A stretch of DNA of 64,000 bases from Babesia bovis T2Bo (lineage: Eukaryota > Apicomplexa > Aconoidasida > Piroplasmida > Babesiidae). The stretch spans positions 496,001 through 560,000 of the forward strand of contig NC_067396.1 of the NCBI RefSeq assembly GCF_000165395.2. The letters run 5' to 3'. Of this stretch, positions 59,580-64,000 are shown piece after piece. Both the position numbers and the translations under genes were made by a program. The first letter of the stretch is position 1, and each line of letters starts with the position of its first letter. A model generated the notes under the pieces. It was not told where the DNA came from, made no database searches, and saw only the letters and a list, made by a program, of their open reading frames with translations.

Positions 59580-60691
59580 TAGCATTGTTAGTAAATCTTT
59601 AGCAAGGTAGTGGTAGAATTGCTGGGTAGAGTAATATGTGTAGTAGTAATTTATGTGTCCAGACTGTGAGCATACGGTATCCAATATGTGTTGGTATCCC
59701 TGATTTATCTATACTGTGTCACCCCCTCTCTCCCCGCACAATGTTGTGCTTAGTGGGGCCACAATATATGTTGATGCTACCCTGGTGGGGTTTTTAGAGC
59801 GGTGGTGTGGCAGTAGTGGTGTTCTGGACAGGGGTGGAGACGTAGGTTTGGTACTTGATATGTGCTATATCAATTATCTTATTAACTTTTGAATGGACAG
59901 TAGCGTTTTATTCACTTTTTAGGTAATGTAGTTTTTTTGACCTTCAGTAGAATACAGACCAGGCTATAGATTTTTGAATTGATGTTTGGATGTTGTGTTG
60001 TAATATAGGGAAGACAATTGATGTTTCACTTTCTCTATTCAATGGAATTATCATTTCCAAGTAATTATTCATTAACATTGTCCTTATTGCTACCAATCAT
60101 TAGGACCGGTATTCACTTGAACAAGCTAAATGGTAACAGTTTGCTTGCTACGATCACCTTGGGCATATAGACTTTGCTGTACAGATGAACACATACTAGC
60201 AGGATTATATCACTGACCAGTGCGTTTACTGTGGGACGATATCAATATTCTTTACCAATGAGTGTATCCCTGAAAATACGTAATCTATGGCTAGTATTTC
60301 TATGTAATGAATGATCAACATAGTTGGTGAGTGGTAGCATTACATTGGTTCAGTTTTAAAATGCAGCCGTTTAATGTAAGGGTGTCGTTCAACAAAGTGT
60401 ATGTATAGGCCATGAGCAATATAGGAGCATAGGCACTGGAATAAAATAGTTTTGAAAGTTACGAATCCGATGGTTCCTAACAAAACACATGACGTCAGCT
60501 TGCGTAGCGTTTGTCGGGTTGTGTTCCCCTACATTATGGTGGAACTTTTGGTATATAGAGCCCTGCATTAGACGGCATATCCATCAATAAAATCCTTTGC
60601 TTTACTATTCTCAGAGCGTTATAACGTCTATCTTCTATCGAATAGTGTATTAGCAATTACTAGAGAAGAGATTCCGGTTTTCTAAGGCGTC
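59580..60691. other. Right boundary of the ves cluster
   Basis: About 1.1 kb. The conserved 3' element is at 59731..59797. After about 59860 the sequence loses all ves similarity and is AT-rich with no supportable gene. Confidence 0.5.
59731..59797 (+). other. Conserved ves 3' element, copy 4
   Basis: It lies 150 bp after the ves-F stop, sense orientation. It has the best hairpin: GCACAA-TG-TTGTGC inside CCCC...GGGG, then ends TACCCTGGTGGGGTTTTTAG. Confidence 0.6.
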
Positions 60692-60913
60692 TCAGAGAGG
60701 GTTGCCTTGACAATTGGCTAGAAGCTCTACCGATTCATCTTCATTACGCAAGGAATAATTCGATTCATCCTGAATGTATCAACATCCTGAAACCTCACCC
60801 ATGGGGCTATCGCACTGAACCTTCTTGAAAATGAGCACCAGCATCAATCCCATGTCCACTACTCCGATGCACGCCATGACAATATATCGTATAATAGTCT
60901 CTTTGATAGCCAT
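60692..60913 (-). CDS. Tentative small membrane or secreted protein
   Basis: From 60913 the minus strand encodes a hydrophobic leader (IIRYIVMACIGVVDMGLMLVLIF) followed by a short polar segment. The frame closes at 43 residues unless a 24-nt GT-AG segment is removed, which would extend it by about 25 acidic residues to a stop at 60692..60694. Such a short intron would be unusual even here. I do not recognise the protein. It could be chance; I list it because of the strong leader next to the ves block. Confidence 0.22.
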
Positions 60914-61119
60914 CTTAGCACGGCACAACATTTTTCGCTGTACACGACAGGTTCGTGGTAGAAATGTTGGTTGAGTTCATAGTTGTTATTGCGACAATCG
61001 TCAACAAAGTGTTTACTTCATGATTCATCTCCGATAGTGTTGAAGAGTACCGGAGATTATAGTGAGCGCAACACCATGAACTTGCATCTAACATCACCCT
61101 ATTGGCTCATATAGATAAG

Positions 61120-61446
61120 ATGGGATATTGCAGGCAAGACTTGGGTTGGACATTAGAAAGTCTTTACTTCCGATCGTGCTCCTTGACATATATGGGAGTG
61201 GAGTGATCACTACACTGGCAAATTGCCATGTTATAGTATTGCGACACTACCATATATCTACAGGTGACAGTAAATGGGATGTTATTAGCGCAAAGTACAT
61301 ACTTTATATTATCGTGTCTAATAGCCAAATGGTTCAACGATAACATGGATATTTGCTGGCTAAATGATTATTCTGTACAAGTAGGCATAGGTGTGCTCCT
61401 ATTGTTCTACTCCATTTCCCTAAAAGTTGTGGGTGAACATTCTTAA
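61120..61446 (+). CDS. Tentative small two-TM protein, possibly DPM2-like
   Basis: Exons 61120..61197 and 61237..61446 join in phase across a 39-nt GT-AG intron to give 95 residues. There are two hydrophobic spans (VNGMLLAQSTYFILSCLIA and VGIGVLLLFYSISLKVV) joined by a short loop with WLNDYS. This topology recalls DPM2, the small ER subunit that stabilises dolichol-phosphate-mannose synthase, but the similarity is loose. The intron size and phase are like those of confirmed genes in this window. The gene is uncertain and its identity more so. Confidence 0.38.
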
Positions 61447-61680
61447 AATCATGTACGTTTATAGCATAACAAATGACCCCAACTATACTGCGTTAGATGG
61501 TTCATCGTATGTTGCCCCTAAAATAGCCAGCATGGCCTTTCCGTATCCAAGACAGATTAAATTTAGTTAGTTTACCTTTGATATGATATACACCCGAAAC
61601 TAGTTGTAAAGGTTGGAAGCAATTCTGTGGTATTACTTAGGTGTAGTTTGCGGACCTTCTGCAGTATTGGTAACAGTGTT

Positions 61681-61966
61681 ATGGATGGTGGTGTTGAGGA
61701 AGAGAAAGACCGAATTATGTGTTAATTTTCACTGCAGTATTATGCCTCATTAATATATCTATTCCTTAAGAATTTTCAACGATTGTTGTATATATTGGCA
61801 ACATTTATTACTCATTATTTCCGTGTGTTTCTTCTTCATTTCTAGAACCATTGATATTGGAAAACAGGAAATTAATGCACATATAGTATCACCTCCACCA
61901 CCTTGGGATTTATCTCATTCACGGACACAGGCATTCCGTGCTACGATAGAACATCACTTCAAATGA
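61681..61966 (+). CDS. Tentative 52-residue protein, two exons, unknown
   Basis: Exon 61681..61718 (MDGGVEEEKDRI) joins to 61846..61966 across a 127-nt intron with a polypyrimidine tract and TTCTAG acceptor, in phase. The second exon encodes a polar, proline-containing segment (VSPPPPWDLSHSRTQAFRATIEHHFK, given here as a description: PPPPW then a helical end). The frame looks like coding rather than chance, but I do not recognise it and it may be the last exon of a longer gene starting upstream. It converges with lipoate-protein ligase, 57 bp away. Confidence 0.33.
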
Positions 61967-62022
61967 CGCTCGTTGTGTGTACTGCGTTGTCATTCTAAAT
62001 TAACATTGATTCATTGTAGCAT

Positions 62023-63590
62023 TTAGACATTGTTTTTGATTGTTCCATCGACTTCATTAGACAAGGACGATATTAACCATTTCTTCACTGCAACTAGGAC
62101 GTCATTTGACGCCTCATATTCTGAGGAATATTTTGTTACGTTATTACAATATACCTACCCAAATGTTTCAGTGTCTCTCCTAATTCTTCATACGGAACAT
62201 TGATTGCTGTTTGGTTAAGCTTCAATTGTAGCCATGTTATAAAATCTGTTTCCAAAGAGTCCGAATATACCCAAAATTTAACTACATTCCCATCTTGTAT
62301 ATCAAAGCAAATTTCAATCGAGCCAAAATCAAACCGTTGCTTCAATGACTTAAACCGTTTCATTTCTTCACCATATATCCACTTGGTGTCCTACAAATGC
62401 TACAATGCTTCAATTCGCCAACTCACTTTCAACTTGTGATAGCACTCCTGGAATGCTTCATCATTACAGCATTTCGCCTTCGCATCAATATATTCTACAT
62501 TTGTCGTGGGAGATTTGTAAAACGATGCCACTTCATCGATTATAGCATTGCATATCTACAAAACAACTGAGGGCACATCAAAAGCACATACCATTTCATG
62601 CGTCACCGTTTCATTAAATTGACATAGATTAGTCACACGCGCTTTAACGCTTTTAACATTGTGCTTCTCCAACTTAGATATATCAGGAGTAAGATACTTG
62701 TCTAGTGATCCTTGGTTGATATTGATTAAAAGGGTTCCTATTTGTTATACATGAGTTATAAAATACTATATCATACCGTGATGTAATGCTGCATTAGGTA
62801 ACAATTTGAAAGCTGATCCGGAAAACTATTAAAAGATTAATTAATATTAAATCAATGGAATACAAAGATTGGGAACTTAACATATACACAAATTGCTAAT
62901 CAATACAAAACATATGATACCGGTATTGAATTCCATATGCTATGTCAAATATTTTCAAAATACTAATGGACACATCAACAATAGAACCAATGTATCAACA
63001 TCTTACTTTCAATCCGTTTACACATAGATCATTTCTTCCACTAGGTTCGCACTTTTCACCTGTATTAATCTATTCAGGAGTTTATCTGATTACACCAACC
63101 TATGAGTTTGGTAACCGCTGAGCAAATTAAATTACAGTTCCTTTCAAAGCTATAGTCCTTCGGAGAAGAAATAAACGTGAAACACGTGTTGCCAAGGTCC
63201 TATAATAAACATACATCACCTTTATCCATAGGTATTAATTACCTGGTACACCGCTCCGCCTCCAGTGAACCTTCGTACTAGGTTAACACCGTCCTTCCTA
63301 ACGTTATCAAGGTTGCATTCCGACCAAACATTTTGGTTACACCCGACGATAACACATGGTGAATTACGCCATAAGAATAGTATTGGTACTTCATATTTGT
63401 TGTCTATGGCCATATTCTTCCCATAAGATTTCAATAGCGCGTTTTCCAACGCTAGATTGAAATATATATCATTTTCACTGGAGATTAAAACCTTTACACT
63501 TCTATTACCCGTTTTGATTTTCGTACTAAACCGGCGGCATAAATTTGAAAAGAGTACCATTTTGTATATTATGATGTGTAAATCTTTCAA
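62023..63590 (-). CDS. LPLA: Lipoate-protein ligase A
   Basis: Eight exons, 63243..63590, 63100..63199, 63007..63059, 62777..62825, 62592..62737, 62427..62555, 62159..62390 and 62023..62120, keep phase across introns of 35-43 nt plus one of 181 nt (62826..63006), giving 384 residues. Family motifs appear in order: YFNLALENALL, FLWRNSPCVIVGCNQNVW, RRFTGGGAVYQ-DLGN (lipoyl-AMP pocket, split by intron 1), GRNDLCVNGLK, SGSAFKLLPNAALHHGTLLINI, then the C-terminal accessory domain. It attaches scavenged lipoate to 2-oxoacid dehydrogenase or H-protein subunits. A basic leader (NLCRRFSTKIKTGNR) suggests the mitochondrion. Start at 63590 or the Met at 63560. Confidence 0.92.
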
Positions 63591-63647
63591 TGAAGGCCTA
63601 TTTTGATTATTTATGAGGTTGATATTTCAAATCGAACTAGCTGGCGA

Positions 63648-63720
63648 GCCTCCTTAGCTCAGTTGGTTAGAGCGCCAGACTTTTAATCTGGTGGTCGGGG
63701 GTTCGAGCCCCCCAGGTGGC
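63648..63720 (+). tRNA. tRNA-Lys (anticodon UUU)
   Basis: A 73-nt cloverleaf: D arm GCTC...GAGC, anticodon stem CCAGA/TCTGG around loop CTTTTAA (anticodon TTT), five-base variable loop, T arm GGGGG/CCCCC around TTCGAGC. Internal promoter boxes A (TAGCTCAGTTGG) and B (GGTTCGAGCCC) are intact. The acceptor stem GCCTCCT/AGGTGGC has one U-U mismatch at pair 4-69. No intron; CCA is not encoded. It lies 57 bp upstream of the lipoate ligase start, divergent. Confidence 0.96.
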
Positions 63721-64000
63721 TTTATTATGTTTGGCTACATTCGCAGTGTTAGTTGATAGATTGGATGTTTGAACCTCATCATTTAAAAATTATGGCCGTA
63801 TTGTTGAACGCACACCTGATGAACTCTATATTGCAATGTCTATTTAGGTTTTCCACCGTGTTAGAAGTAATGCCATGGTTGATATTCGTCGGTACGGTTA
63901 AGTTCCCCTTTCCTGCGGGATATGTACTATAAGGTTCCAAACTTACTTGCTGGATCTAGCTGTTTTTGTTGGTTGCTTCCCCACCCGATTAAGTATCCAC
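63721..64000. other. Right end of window, no gene seen
   Basis: 280 bp after the tRNA. A short T-rich stretch follows the tRNA. No open frame or RNA can be supported before the window ends. Confidence 0.5.

Overview
This window is from an apicomplexan parasite chromosome, almost certainly a Babesia of the B. bovis type. The evidence is sequence content. Spliceosomal introns are very short (mostly 33-39 nt, GT...AG). There is an alveolin (inner membrane complex) protein. There is also a large block of ves1 genes (variant erythrocyte surface antigen, VESA1) interleaved with the SmORF family, a combination I know only from Babesia bovis and close relatives. There is no operon logic: genes are monocistronic, eukaryotic and mostly a few hundred bases apart.

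Region 1 (1-31.7 kb) is a conserved housekeeping block. On the plus strand are the 3' part of a U6 snRNA phosphodiesterase (USB1), an alveolin, a 2138-residue Dopey protein, a GCN5 acetyltransferase with bromodomain, glycyl-tRNA synthetase, an acidic Mrc1/claspin-like protein, and MSH2. On the minus strand are a signal-peptide thioredoxin, a PARL-type rhomboid protease, a small one-TM protein, a predicted secreted MATH-like protein, the Fe-S assembly factor anamorsin/Dre2, and a DNL zinc-finger protein (Zim17/Hep1). Multi-exon models were assembled by hand from splice signals, reading phase and family motifs, and every assembled model keeps phase. A 149-residue signal-anchored ORF at 31.26 kb lies at the edge of the variable block.

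Region 2 (32.5-59.8 kb) is a ves1/SmORF cluster. In order it holds: ves-A (minus, frameshifted, no exons 1-2), ves-B (plus, no exon 1), SmORF1 (minus, frameshifted), SmORF2 (minus), ves-C (minus, truncated at both ends), SmORF3 (plus), SmORF4 (plus), ves-D (minus, the only complete three-exon ves1 gene), ves-E (plus, exon 1 replaced by another ves 3' flank), and ves-F (plus, C-terminal fragment). A/B and D/E are head-to-head pairs. The flanks at 40.8-41.35 kb and 48.95-49.5 kb are inverted copies of each other, so the block is roughly mirror-symmetric. A conserved ~65-bp element lies in sense orientation behind ves 3' ends and occurs four times. VESA1 proteins are exported to the infected red-cell surface for cytoadhesion and antigenic variation, and incomplete copies are the expected donors for segmental gene conversion.

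Region 3 (60-64 kb) returns to single-copy genes: two or three tentative small genes, an eight-exon lipoate-protein ligase (minus), and a tRNA-Lys(UUU). All function calls come from reading translated sequence without database searches; protein-family names are recognition from motifs, not search hits.
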